Shown here in pieces: positions 1-10,616 of a stretch of 64,000 nt of DNA (the first letter of the stretch is position 1; each line of letters starts with the position of its first letter). The stretch lies in the NCBI GenBank assembly GCA_016946835.1, contig JACVTC010000031.1, positions 1,265,001 through 1,329,000 of the forward strand, read 5' to 3'. Position numbers and translations under genes: made by a program. The DNA comes from Neocallimastix lanati (nom. inval.). Its lineage: Eukaryota; Neocallimastigomycota; Neocallimastigomycetes; Neocallimastigales; Neocallimastigaceae. The notes beneath the pieces are model-generated. The model was not told the DNA's origin. It searched no databases and saw only the letters and a list, made by a program, of their open reading frames with translations.

Positions 1-96
1 TAAAATAAAAATGGAATTTTTTATAGTAAATTTTGAAATAAAAAATGTAAACAAACATATAATAATAAATAATAATAATAAATAATAATAATAATA

Positions 97-127
<31 letters not shown>

Positions 128-495
128 TAATTTTTAAAATATAAAGGAGAAAATTTATATTTTAAAATTGTATTTAAAAGTTATTTTTAACTAAATAATT
201 ATTAATTATAACAATAAAAATTCATTACATATAAATGAATATAAATAAAATTATATTCATTACATATAAATGCAAATAATTTTATTTTATTATTTTTTAT
301 TAAATAAAGTTTTAATTAAAATTTAATGTATTAAACTTTGGTGCATGATTGAAAATCAAAATAGTTGGCCGAATTTTTAAAATATACAATAAATATATTA
401 TAAATATATTATAATATTTAATTATAATAATTTTTTAAATTGCTTAAAAATAATATTTTGAATTTTTAATGACTTTTCATATGCTTATTATTTTT

Positions 496-564
496 GAATG
501 CGATGAATTTTGCAATGGCGTATTTCTCAATATGGCGTATTATAGTAAGTGACATTTTAAACAA
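496..564. repeat. Dispersed degenerate repeat, copy 1
   Basis: This patch shares GAATG-GATGAATTTT followed by AATG and GGCGTATT with a second patch at 1630-1680 in the same orientation. Copy 1 has the GGCGTATT block twice. The short open frame here (494-700) has no recognisable protein character, so I treat it as repeat sequence and not as a gene. Confidence 0.5.
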
Positions 565-1318
565 TATCAATAAGCAAATAAATAATATTATTAAAAATAA
601 CATCAACTTAAAATGCCATATTGTGAAATGCAATGCTTTTTTTTTTATGCTTTCTTTTCTTTATTCAATAAATTTCCGAACTTCAAAATATTTTAATTAA
701 AATATATATTATATATAATTATATATAATGTACATATTCATATACATAATATTCTTTTTTTATTATATGTTTATTAGTTTTTTTTTATTTATTTATTAGT
801 TTGTCAATTTATATGTTAGTTTATTTCTTTATTTGCTTGTTAGTTTATTAGTTAATTTGTTAGTTTGTGTGTTGTTTTATTTGTCTGTTTATTTTGTTAT
901 TTTATTTTGTTTATTCAAATTCATATTTATTTATAATAATTTTAATAAATTAGTTTCCTTTTTCTTTTTGAGCAATAATACATAAATGCAAAAATAATTA
1001 TAGTATTTGTTTATATATGTTTTAAAAATTAATTTTTTTTTATTTAAAAAAAAAAAACATAATATTATCTGTTCAAGAAAAAATATATATTAATACAATA
1101 TATAATCTTTATTTTATTTTATTTTTTTATCAACTCTTAAATATTACTTGATTTATAAACCAACACCTAATCCAGTACCAAACAATTCATATATAATTAT
1201 AATATTTTTTATGTTCAAAGTCACGTATATTCAAACAAAAAAAAATTTATTTCAATACAAAATTATTAAATTTGTTGTTTGTACTTCATATTTTATATAT
1301 CTTTAATTATTTAATTAT

Positions 1319-1319
<1 letters not shown>

Positions 1320-1389
<70 letters not shown>

Positions 1390-1390
1390 T
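1320..1390. repeat. (ATTT)n microsatellite
   Basis: About 17 near-perfect copies of the tetranucleotide ATTT in a row. It is non-coding. Confidence 0.9.
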
Positions 1391-1629
1391 GTTAAAAATA
1401 AAGTTTAATATTTTTTAATTATTTTTTTATTTATATTGAAAATAAAGTTTAATATTTTAATATATAAAATATAAAATATAAACAAATATTATAAATATAT
1501 TTACTGGTACTTTTTTTATTTTTTACATATATAATAATCATTTCAATTATATAACTTAATTTTTCAAAGCATAAATAAAATAAATAAATATTTTTTATAT
1601 ATAAAATATAAATAAATAATAAGAATAAT

Positions 1630-1680
1630 GAATGTGATGAATTTTATAATGTGGCGTATTATAATAAGAGGTGTTTTCAA
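1630..1680. repeat. Dispersed degenerate repeat, copy 2
   Basis: Second copy of the patch at 496-564. It reads GAATGTGATGAATTTT, then GTGGCGTATTATA and TAAG. The two copies differ by substitutions and by one extra GGCGTATT block in copy 1. The nature of the repeat is unknown. Confidence 0.5.
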
Positions 1681-1954
1681 TTATTAATAAGTTAATAAGT
1701 AATCAATTAATAAATAAATAAATAAATATTAATAAAAAAAATATATTTTATGAGCGCTTTTTAAATAAATAACAAATAATAACTAGTTTTAAAATAAAAA
1801 TACTGAATAATTAATATTAATTTATTTAGACTAGATAAATAAATAATAAATAATTAAATAATATAATAGTAAAAATAAATAATTAAATAATAAACATTAA
1901 ATAATTACATAAACACCTTATAAAAGTATATTATATAATTAAATATACTAATTT

Positions 1955-1995
<41 letters not shown>

Positions 1996-2029
1996 AAAAT
2001 TTTTTAAATTAACTTTTCCATTAGTGAAA

Positions 2030-2300
2030 CATATCGAGGAAAAGAACAATATCTAATTAACAAAAAAAAAAAACATAAAAAATAAAAAAAAGTCACAACT
2101 AAGAGAATCAAATCAAACTGATATGATAAGAAAGAACTACAATTACTATTCCTTCAATGGCTCATCTTAATAAAAATAGTAAAAATTATTATTATTCTTT
2201 CACACAACAAATTTTTATGGAAATTGACTCTCATGATAATAATTTCTCTTAGTTCGAGTGGAGAGAGATTTAGTGGACACTACAACTATCTATGTTATAG
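2030..2300. other. Moderately GC-enriched patch, unknown
   Basis: About 270 bases with visibly more G and C than the surroundings, for example around 2030-2060, 2100-2165 and 2240-2300. Reading frames on both strands are broken by stops and I recognise no domain. It may be a remnant of a mobile element, but nothing in it proves that. Confidence 0.3.
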
Positions 2301-2308
2301 ATAGAACT

Positions 2309-2373
2309 TCTTTTTTGTTTTATTTTATTTTATTTTATTTTATTTTATTTTATTTTATTTTATTTTATTTTAT
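2309..2373. repeat. (TTTTA)n microsatellite
   Basis: About a dozen copies of the pentamer TTTTA/ATTTT in tandem. A shorter array of the same unit follows at about 2416-2434. Confidence 0.9.
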
Positions 2374-2929
2374 TCGATTCTGTATTTTCATTATTTAATA
2401 TTCTACTATTTATTTCATTTTATTTTATTTTATTAAATGTATTTTTGGTAGAAGTGATTACAATTCTTTTCATAATACCATAAGTAACTTTAAGAATTTC
2501 TATTAGAATTTTTATAATATCACATTAATTTCTTTTTTTTTTTTTTTTTTTGTAAAATTTTGTTTTTACATTTTTAATAATTTTTATTTTTTCATTTTTA
2601 ATTATTTTTTTTTTTTATTTTTTTCATTTTTAATTATTTTTATTTTTTCATTTTTAATTATTTTTATATATATTTATATATAGATATATATAATATACAT
2701 ATTTTTATTTTAATAGTGGATTTATTGAATATTTTTAATACTTCATTATTTATTTCTTTAAATATTAAATATGATAATAATATTTTATTGTTCTCTAATA
2801 ATACTATAAATTAAAAAGAGATTAATTACTAATTTAATTTTACTAATATTTTTATATTTCGTTGATTCAAAAAAGAATAAAGATCATGAAGATATTGATA
2901 ATATTAATAATGTTAATGTTATATATTAA

Positions 2930-3640
2930 ATTTACCAAGTGGATTTTATAACGAAAGTACAATCCCATTGGAAATTAAGGGAAATACTTCAAGATCTTAT
3001 TTTCAAAACAAATTTACGTTTAATTTCTTGAACTGAATTTAGAAAAAAAAAAGGTAATCAACGTTCGGATGGAAAGGGTCCCGGTACCGAAAATAAAAAT
3101 TTTTACAATCATAGAAATAGTGGAAATAATTTTAATTATTCAAAAATTAGAGATAATCTCTTCAAAGTTTAATTTCTAATAATAATTTGAAAATCAACAA
3201 AACAATGTATCTGTTGTTCTATCTTGATGGTAAATTTGGAATGATGGGGATTTATTATATTTGTGATTTATATAATGAAGAATATATTTTCCAATAATTA
3301 TGATATCCATGATAAAAATGACATTATTATTAAAAAATTATATAAATACAGAAGTAGGTACTAAAACCATTCCCTCTACTAAATCACTATTAAATAAAGA
3401 TACTGATGACACATCATCTTTACCTCCAAAGAATGTTCTATCTACTAAATTATTACCTAATAAAAACAATAATGAAAAGGATTTAATATCAATTCCTAAT
3501 TTTGAAGAAAATGGTGAATGCTATAGTCCAGAAAATGATAATAATGTCCTGGAAAAACATTCCATATCAATGGATATATATAAAATAAATATTATAAATT
3601 CAAGTAATATAAATTATTCTAAAATTCAACATTAAAAAAA
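2930..3640 (+). pseudogene. Coding-like debris, possibly retroelement Gag-like
   Basis: The plus strand reads as pieces of polar, Asn/Lys/Ser-rich protein in several frames. One piece at about 3055-3170 contains NQRSDGKGPGTENKNF and is rich in Asn. Another at 3300-3635 is an open frame of 111 codons with a repeated Ser-Thr-Lys-x-Leu-Leu pattern (STKSLLNK, STKLLPNK). Base composition is higher in GC than in the flanks. A linker-rich Gag-like protein of an LTR retrotransposon would look like this, but I see no zinc knuckle and no protease motif. The frame breaks suggest it is not functional. A host Asn-rich protein exon is the alternative. Confidence 0.25.
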
Positions 3641-3786
3641 AAATGTAGTACTGATTATACTAAAAATAACAGTTTACTTTTGAATAACAATTTATATTAT
3701 TTTTTAATTAATATTTGTATAATTTATTAATTTATTATTTTTTTCCAATAAATTTTTTTTTTTCATACTGATATAAAAATTTATAA

Positions 3787-3801
3787 TTATTATTATTATT
3801 A

Positions 3802-3864
<63 letters not shown>

Positions 3865-3952
3865 TATTATTATTATTATTATTTATTATTATTATTATTA
3901 TTATTATTTATTATTATTATTATTATTATAATTATTATTATTATTATTATTA

Positions 3953-3997
<45 letters not shown>

Positions 3998-4013
3998 TGT
4001 TATTATTATTACT
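3787..4013. repeat. (TTA)n microsatellite block
   Basis: About 225 bases of TTA triplets. Single extra T bases interrupt it several times and give TTTA breaks at fairly regular intervals. It is not coding. Confidence 0.9.
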
Positions 4014-4178
4014 TTATTTAAATTATAAAGTTACTTAAAATAAATATATTATATATAATATAAAATTCTAATAATTAAACAAAAAAGTCTATATTAACTT
4101 TTACTAATTAGAATTATTTCAACAAAAAACTAGACAGTTTAATGGCTTATTCAATTTGATGTTTAATAATAATTAAAA

Positions 4179-4193
4179 ATTAATATTAAAGAT
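4179..4193. repeat. Target-site duplication, left copy
   Basis: ATTAATATTAAAGAT, identical over 15 bases to 4456-4470. The two copies exactly bracket the GC-rich insert at 4194-4455. A poly(T) tract begins within three bases of the end of this copy. Confidence 0.75.
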
Positions 4194-4455
4194 TTTTTTT
4201 TATTTTTTATTTTTTTTTTTTTTTTTATATAGACTGAAGACTTACGTCTCCCCTATATTAGTTAATATGGGTGTATATTTAACTGCCATACCGGTACAGC
4301 GTCGACGCTCGCAACTCCCCATAAGCAAAGAAACTCCAATATAGATGCACTCTACGCGATCCTCAAGAGAAAGCAAAACCTACTATAGGTGGCGTCCTTG
4401 CCATCCCAAAGGAGCTGGAAACTGTAATCCTCTTAGATATGGCTTACGCAATGGG
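4194..4455 (-). mobile_element. SINE-like or truncated retroposon with poly(A) tail
   Basis: An insert of about 262 bases with far more G+C than its surroundings. It is bracketed by a perfect 15-base direct repeat (4179-4193 and 4456-4470). On the plus strand it starts with poly(T) (about 4194-4226), so the element points left with a poly(A) tail, as expected for target-primed retroposition. I find no clear Pol III A/B boxes, so it may be a 5'-truncated copy of a longer element instead of a true SINE. It shares the 11-mer CGTCGACGCTC (4300-4310) in the same element orientation with the LINE end at 9071-9081. It shares a 28-base core with the island at 60010-60037. An antisense open frame (plus strand, about 4325-4470) reads protein-like, for example KPTIGGVLAIPKELETVILL. 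Its meaning is unknown. Confidence 0.7.
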
Positions 4456-4470
4456 ATTAATATTAAAGAT
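4456..4470. repeat. Target-site duplication, right copy
   Basis: Second perfect copy of ATTAATATTAAAGAT at the right border of the GC-rich insert. Confidence 0.75.
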
Positions 4471-4599
4471 AAGATTAAATTAATATATATATATACATAT
4501 ATATATAACAAATTATTATTATTATTTATTACAAAGATAATAAAATAAATTTATATTTTTTATTAATGAAAATGATAATATTATATTTAAAACTAAAAA

Positions 4600-4645
<46 letters not shown>

Positions 4646-4979
4646 ATAAGAGACAAAATGGAAAGAAAACAATTAAAACAATTATTTTAATATTTATTAT
4701 ATTATTTTTTATTTCATTTTTTTATTAATACTTTTTATTTAATTTTAGTAAATATATTTCATTTTAAATTTATAAAATAAAATTATATATATATTTTAAT
4801 ATGAAAAATAATCAAAAGTTTATTATAATAAAATTTTCTTTAATTATTTCTTATTAATGTATTTATATATATATATATATATATTTATTTATTAATTTTT
4901 GACTTTTAACTTTTTTATCAATATTTATTTTTAATTTTATTTATTTTTTTATTCAATATCTTCATTCATAGTTAAGAAG

Positions 4980-5707
4980 AAATGCGTTGGATTAGATGAC
5001 AAGGTATTGAAAACAATGGCTAATATATATTTTGTTTGGGGATTCCGTTAACTTCATAAAGTCAATTTGCTTTACACTAAGGAAAACTGGTACTTTGTTA
5101 TTTCCAAATTCATATTTTGTAGATTTTTACTTCAACATAGAATTTTTGGTTATCATATGATTCAACTTCAATATCGTAATGTGAACCCATCGGAAGCCAA
5201 TACTAAAAAATTCAGGATACTTGAAGTCTCTAGTTTTCTCAAATTTATTTTTTCTTTATAAGCTTTTTGCTTTGATTGATTTTCCTGTCATATTTCTATC
5301 CCTGTAAAAGTTAACAATTGCTTTTTTTTTTTTTGGAAGAAAATTTATCTAATTTGTCTGCTAAAATTTTACTTTCTTTATCCCATGCATGACGGTCTAC
5401 AACTCAATATATCTCTAAGTAAATCAGAGATAATACAATTCGAGTTTTTTTCATTTTTTAAAGTACCTTACCTGAGCAATCACACATTTTGACGAAGGAG
5501 GAGGAATATTAAGTTCTTTTGAAACTCAATAAAGAGAAAGTAAAGTTATTCTCATTTGAAAATCCTTCAATCCAGTATAATCCTGAATTAACTAGTGTCT
5601 GTGTACTTCTCGTTCTTTTTTTTTTTTTTGTTTGATCCAATTTTGCTCAATTACTATAGCAGAAAATGATATTCGTTTATAAGCGATAAAAATATGAAGG
5701 TTCTTAA

Positions 5708-5740
<33 letters not shown>

Positions 5741-6390
5741 GTAAAATAATGTGCCTTTCTAACTTTATTGTTCATTCTCTATATGATCGGTTTCAATTTC
5801 AAATCATTTGAAAACGGTACACCTAGGTAGGTATAGCAATTTTGTTTTTTGGGTAACTCTTGACTTGAAAGATAAAAGGTAGGATTACTATTATTAAAAA
5901 ATTTTGAAACTTTCTGACATATAATTCCATACTTTCCTACTCTCCTTTTTAAGAGCTAACGAACATCCAATTTTAACCCAAAATATATAAAAATATTCTT
6001 TTTTTTTTTTTTTTCCTAAATTTGTTACATTTTTTTTTTTTTAGGAATTGATTTCACCTTTTCTTTTCTATATGAGTCAACAATTTTAGCCAATTCATTG
6101 GAATCAACTTGCAGATTTATAACCCGTAATTTGTTTATATTTTATTTAAATTTTAAACCTATGAAGACAATATATTTTGTGGGACATTCCAATCATCAAT
6201 TTTTTGATTTTCAGTTGAAGATGAAAGCGATAAATCCTTAGCAATAGAATTAGTGATTGTTGATGAACTTTTTCATTTATACTATCTGCTGAAAGTTCTT
6301 CATTTCTTATTTCTTCACTAAGAATTTCAAATTTATTGTGATGACATATTTCTTTCTTTAGTACAAGTCGTTTATACCTATGTCACTTAA

Positions 6391-6430
<40 letters not shown>

Positions 6431-7496
6431 GTACCAACAATGATTCATATGTAGTAGTTTTTCATGCAATAAACTACAAGCGGTGGTATGATCAGATACA
6501 GAAGGAAAATCAACAAAATAAGCAACTGATATTTTATCCAGCATATTTGAATTGACTAACGCATGATCAATATCTGATGAATAACTACCTCTAGTTCATA
6601 AAATAGATGAATCATTTATCAGAAGAATAAACCAATTAACAAGGTTACTGTCCATTAATTTACCTTGTAAATCAGCAGTGTTCATGTTAAAGTCTCCAAG
6701 AAGAATAGATGGATGATTAGTGTGATTCTGAAGCCATGTGAAAACTTCTGAAAATGCATATTGGACTTGAAATGAGTGTTTCTTAGTGGGAATATAGACA
6801 TTACCAACAGAACACTTAGAATGATTCCAGAGACTATATGTTGTTAAAGAAACAAGATAAGTATAGGATATTATCTTCAAGTACTGCATGACATGAGACA
6901 TGATACCCAAGATATAAACCTCTGCAACCTGAAGTAGTAGGATCCATTCTTTTCAGGAAATATTTATAGTTGGGAAGTGTTACTTTACATGGATTTCTAG
7001 CCTCATTAGTACCACTACCTGTTTCCTGAAAAACATAGAAATAATGGCTTAAATATTGTGTTGAAGTACTCAATATTATCTCTTTTTACAAAATTCCATC
7101 CGTTGGTATTCCAACTAAGACAAAAAAGAAAACTTTCCTGTGTTAGAATGTGAAAATGGATTTTGAGAATTAAGATTAGGAATATTGGGAGCAATTAGTT
7201 CATGACTGCCATTATGAGCATTTTCTAAAATTGTTAAGCTGAGGTTTACTGTGTTAATATCATTAGATGTGTTATTAGATATTAAATTTTGTTTTGAAAT
7301 GCTGAAAAGAAACCTCATGATATTCTATTTATAACATCAGCAATATGAAATTTTTACTTTCGATATTGCTTTTTTTTTTTTAAAAAAAAAAACTTTTACA
7401 AATTTTGTCTGGTTGAAATTTGGAGTGTATACTTTTATCCTGAAGAAGCTATCATTGAATTTAGTAACTCTCTTTACTGACAAAATATTATTTTTT

Positions 7497-7532
<36 letters not shown>

Positions 7533-7690
7533 ATTTAGAATGAATAAATTCCTTCATTTTAGTATTAGTCCATGAGTGTATACCACGGATAAAAAATCAA
7601 CCTTGTGTTTTCGGTAGATGTTTCACAACAATGAGAACCCCGGTGAAATGTCTTTTCTATAATGAACTATAAATTGCAAAATGATAAAAT
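4980..7690 (-). pseudogene. Decayed non-LTR retrotransposon (LINE), endonuclease to post-RT region
   Basis: Read on the minus strand from 7690 leftwards. An ORF1-like stretch comes first (about 7690-7130). The APE-type endonuclease starts with SWNTNGWN (about 7110-7125), followed by the catalytic QETGS (about 7010-7025), YIPTKK, the LLGDFNMN box (about 6680-6705), SSDIDHALV and a terminal SDH (about 6487-6497). A Lys-rich linker follows, then a post-palm reverse transcriptase segment with YTYLGVPF (about 5840-5865). Further left are QTLVNSGLYW and NIPPPSSKCVIAQVR, typical of the region after the RT in LINEs. At least two frameshifts and several stops (one looks like Trp TGG to TGA near 6595) break the frame. 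Too little DNA lies between endonuclease and thumb to hold the RT palm, and I see no YADD box, so the core is deleted. It is certainly non-functional. The left boundary is uncertain. Confidence 0.8.
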
Positions 7691-7739
7691 GAAAACAATG
7701 AAAACTAAAATACTAAAAACTAAGAAATATAAATATAAA

Positions 7740-8074
7740 TATAAAAAAATAAAAAAAAAAAAAAAAAAAAAAATAAATAAATAAATATAGAAAAATTAAA
7801 TTAGTACACCTAATATAGGCTAGTCCTTTTCCATCAACCCTCCATGGACCTGGATAAATTACTTTACTAATAACAAAGGATTAAAGAACTTTTTTCTTGT
7901 ATGCAATAGAAATAAGTTTATTTTAAAAAAAAAAATCACTCATCAAAATAATTACAATAGATAAATCCATAGTTCAATGTTAATAAAGCATCAAGATTTT
8001 TTTTTTTTTTTTTTCTAACGCAGCAAGCTTGTTTCATCTTTATTAATTAAATATATGATAAAATACATGTAATG

Positions 8075-8108
<34 letters not shown>

Positions 8109-8120
8109 TAAAAAATAAAC
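7740..8120 (-). mobile_element. Fragmentary LINE-derived sequence with poly(A) tail
   Basis: The minus strand of about 7800-7900 reads KVIYPGPWRVDGKGLAYIR, a protein-like segment possibly from a LINE ORF. At 7997-8014 is a poly(T) tract followed by sequence ending AAATACATGTA (about 8060-8072). This resembles the 3' end of the neighbouring LINE copy (AAATACATGTA also at about 8773-8784). I read this as another 3'-end fragment on the minus strand. Its borders are blurred and I could not find a target-site duplication. Confidence 0.4.
7926..8040. repeat. Diverged direct repeat, copy A
   Basis: Begins with a poly(A) run, then ATCACTCATCAAAATAATTA and the following bases through ATAAATCCAT, and ends near CTTGTTTCATCTT. 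The same series recurs at 8525-8632. The copies are nearly identical in the first half and diverge in the homopolymer-rich second half. Confidence 0.7.
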
Positions 8121-8443
8121 AAAAATAAAACACAAAATTAAAATAAAATAATGGTATAATATATTCTAATTTCATTTAATTAATATTTGTAAGACTTCAC
8201 AAGGGCATTATTATACTGAAGTATAATAATTAATTTTGACTTCGCAATGTTAATCATAATTTTAAGATACAAAAATTCACGAAGCAAAATTTAAAAAATC
8301 ATCAAGGTTTTCAAGATTAGGACCCAAAGAAAAATTTTTTTTTTTTGATTTTGTAAAAAATACAATATACTTTTTCATGATGAGAAAGTTTCTTGATAAA
8401 AATAAGGGCAAGTGGCAAGTGGAAAGCTGAACCTTTAAGATCA

Positions 8444-8444
<1 letters not shown>

Positions 8445-8487
<43 letters not shown>
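8445..8487. repeat. Poly(A) run of 43
   Basis: An uninterrupted run of A, one of the longest in the window. It lies between the two copies of the diverged direct repeat and may be an expanded retroelement tail. Confidence 0.8.
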
Positions 8488-8488
<1 letters not shown>

Positions 8489-8494
8489 ATAAAA

Positions 8495-8524
<30 letters not shown>

Positions 8525-8534
<10 letters not shown>

Positions 8535-8632
8535 TCACTCATCAAAATAATTACAATAGATAAATCCATCGTCCAATATTAACTAAACATCAAAAAGGTA
8601 AGGAAAAAAAAAAAATTTCTTGTTTCGTCTTA
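8525..8632. repeat. Diverged direct repeat, copy B
   Basis: Second copy of the sequence at 7926-8040. It shares ATCACTCATCAAAATAATTA and continues to CTTGTTTCGTCTT. The duplicated segment probably comes from one retroelement family inserted twice. Confidence 0.7.
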
Positions 8633-8674
8633 AATCCAACATAAAAAAAAAAAAAAAAAAAAACTTCAAAGAAA

Positions 8675-8686
8675 ATTTCATTCAAT

Positions 8687-8690
<4 letters not shown>
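8675..8690. repeat. LINE target-site duplication, left copy
   Basis: ATTTCATTCAATAACT. It matches 9701-9716 at 15 of 16 positions. The poly(T) of the insert begins at the next base, 8691. Confidence 0.75.
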
Positions 8691-8724
<34 letters not shown>

Positions 8725-9700
8725 CAGGGAAGAGAATACACTTCCAAAAACTTTATTAAATTTTATTTTAAAAAATACATGTAGGTGAAAAGTACATTAG
8801 AAATTAAAAATAAAAAATTAAAAAATAAAAAATAAAAAATAAAAAAGCTCGAAAATACTATGTATTTCGGCAAGTTGTACTATGCGGGAATTTTACCCTT
8901 CCTATCAAATAAAAAAGAAATAAAATTTAGAAGTAACATCCTTAAAATAGATAGTGTGGTGTCCACTAAACTCTCCCCGGATTCATCATTTATTGAGCTA
9001 CTAGGGCGAGAATCACCCTTCGTAGTAATAGATGATAATCCTGTATTTTCATTATGCCTTATCAGTACGACGTCGACGCTCTTGGTTAAGTTTGATATTT
9101 TGCAATACCTATCAAATAATAGCTCAAACGAACTACTTATGATAGGTATTGCATTTGTTAAGAATTCCGCCAAGCCCACAATTTTTGGAACAGGTGACTC
9201 AGATGAACCTTTGAAAAGTAGTTCATTTAAATGTCTCTGTTCCCCACTATCGAAATGTAGTTCATTTAAAACTAAAGTCCCACCAAGAAGGAACAAGTAT
9301 ATATAATGATTGATATAATCTTCAAAATCAGAAATAGAGTCATAGGAAGAAAGAGGATTAAACGCTCTAATCTTCCTAAGGAATAAAACATAGAGATCAT
9401 CGATGAAATTTAAAGAATTCCATCTAAAAGATGCAAGAGCATCGCATTTAAAAATCCAATGTTCAAAAGATTGATTACCTTCACCACAACATGGGCAGGA
9501 CTTTGGACAATCTTCTGAAACTCTACCCATTCTAATAGCAATAGTAGTATTGTATTTATAACCACAGCGTAAACGTATAATCCACGAAAATCCTAAGTTG
9601 AATTGGGGATATTTTAAGCTAAGCATTATTATAGCTTTATTGTTTGAGAACTTGTTACTATCGTAGTTTTGACCTTTAATACCTTGAAATCTGGAAACTG
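8691..9700 (-). mobile_element. 5'-truncated LINE copy with poly(A) tail and target-site duplications
   Basis: A 1010-base insert. On the minus strand it runs from a truncated 5' end at about 9700, through the C-terminal part of ORF2 (stop codon at 8880-8882), a 3' untranslated region of about 155 bases, to a 31-base poly(A) tail (poly(T) at 8691-8721). Flanks 8675-8690 and 9701-9716 match at 15 of 16 bases. This is the classical product of incomplete target-primed reverse transcription. The open frame is intact, which suggests a recent insertion compared with the decayed LINE at 4980-7690. Confidence 0.8.
8880..9698 (-). CDS. C-terminal part of LINE ORF2 (zinc-knuckle region), 5'-truncated
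   Basis: The frame is open on the minus strand from the truncation point at about 9698 to the stop at 8880-8882, although the first internal Met lies at 9626. The N-terminal part reads SRFQGIKGQNYDSNKF. The following GFSWIIRLRCGYKYN leads into a zinc-binding motif C-x2-C-x8-H-x4-C (CPCCG...EHWIFKC, about 9440-9500). This arrangement is characteristic of the C terminus of LINE ORF2 proteins, downstream of the reverse transcriptase. The last 150 residues are acidic and serine-rich and I do not recognise them. There is no RT or endonuclease in this copy and no start codon of its own, so it is not expected to make a functional enzyme. Confidence 0.75.
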   Translation of the reverse strand, partial: VSRFQGIKGQNYDSNKFSNNKAIIMLSLKYPQFNLGFSWIIRLRCGYKYNTTIAIRMGRVSEDCPKSCPCCGEGNQSFEHWIFKCDALASFRWNSLNFIDDLYVLFLRKIRAFNPLSSYDSISDFEDYINHYIYLFLLGGTLVLNELHFDSGEQRHLNELLFKGSSESPVPKIVGLAEFLTNAIPIISSSFELLFDRYCKISNLTKSVDVVLIRHNENTGLSSITTKGDSRPSSSINDESGESLVDTTLSILRMLLLNFISFLFDRKGKIPA

Positions 9701-9716
9701 ATTTTATTCAATAACT
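9701..9716. repeat. LINE target-site duplication, right copy
   Basis: ATTTTATTCAATAACT, matching 8675-8690 except for one C/T difference at the fifth base. Confidence 0.75.
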
Positions 9717-10350
9717 AAATGGAAGGGAATGAAAATTTTATTGCCTAAAAATTCATCAAAACTTCATCACATTTAAAAAAAAAAAATTAATCCATTGTTT
9801 AAAATAAAATAAAATAAAAAATAAATAAATAAAAATAAAATAAAAAAATAAAAAAATAAAAAATAAAAGGATAAATAAATAATTATATATATATATATAT
9901 ATAAAAGGAAAAAAGATAAAAGGGAACTATAAAAAATAATTTTTTTTTTGTATATTAATAATTTTTATATTTTTTATTTATATTTTTTTTTTTTTTTATT
10001 TTTTTATTATTATAATTTTTATTTAATACACTTTTAATTTTTTTTTGGGTTTTAATGATAATAATAGATATATATATTTTTATTTCAATATTATTATTAA
10101 TTATATATAAATATGAATATTAATAAAAAGATTTGTCGTAAAAAAAAAATAAAAATATAAATGATAATAATATATGAAAAAATATTTTAAATTTTAATCT
10201 TTTTTTAATATATATATATTTTATATATTATATTAAAAATTTTTTATTTTTTTTTTATTATTATTAATTATTTCACTAAAAAAAAAATAAATAAAAAAAA
10301 ATTTTTTTATCCTTTTTTTAAAAAAATCTTTAAAATTTAAAGAATTTTAA

Positions 10351-10389
<39 letters not shown>

Positions 10390-10406
10390 TAAATTATATA
10401 TTATTT

Positions 10407-10445
<39 letters not shown>

Positions 10446-10580
10446 CTTCTTCCTTTATATGTAATGCGCAATTAATAAAAATAATCTTATTTTATAATTG
10501 GTATATTTATATATTTATTTAAAAAAAAAAAATTAATTTTTACAAATCATTTTTGTAAAAAAAAATCTCTTTTAATTTTC

Positions 10581-10616
<36 letters not shown>

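Larger units (their letters stand above)
1..2030. other. AT-rich intergenic DNA, left edge
   Basis: No open frame here resembles a protein. The stretch is made of A/T homopolymers, AAT triplets (about 60-125), an ATTT array (1320-1390) and a T run at about 1960-1992. Two related patches containing GGCGTATT (496-564 and 1630-1680) are listed separately. I see no RNA gene. Confidence 0.7.

Noticed and set aside
4228-4250. Hammerhead-like CTGAAGA in the small retroposon
   Set aside because: No GAAA core or matching stems are found at the required spacing.
8860-9306. Plus-strand open frame of 148 codons
   Set aside because: It lies antisense to the LINE ORF2 end, which has a clear zinc-knuckle motif. 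The plus frame is a shadow.
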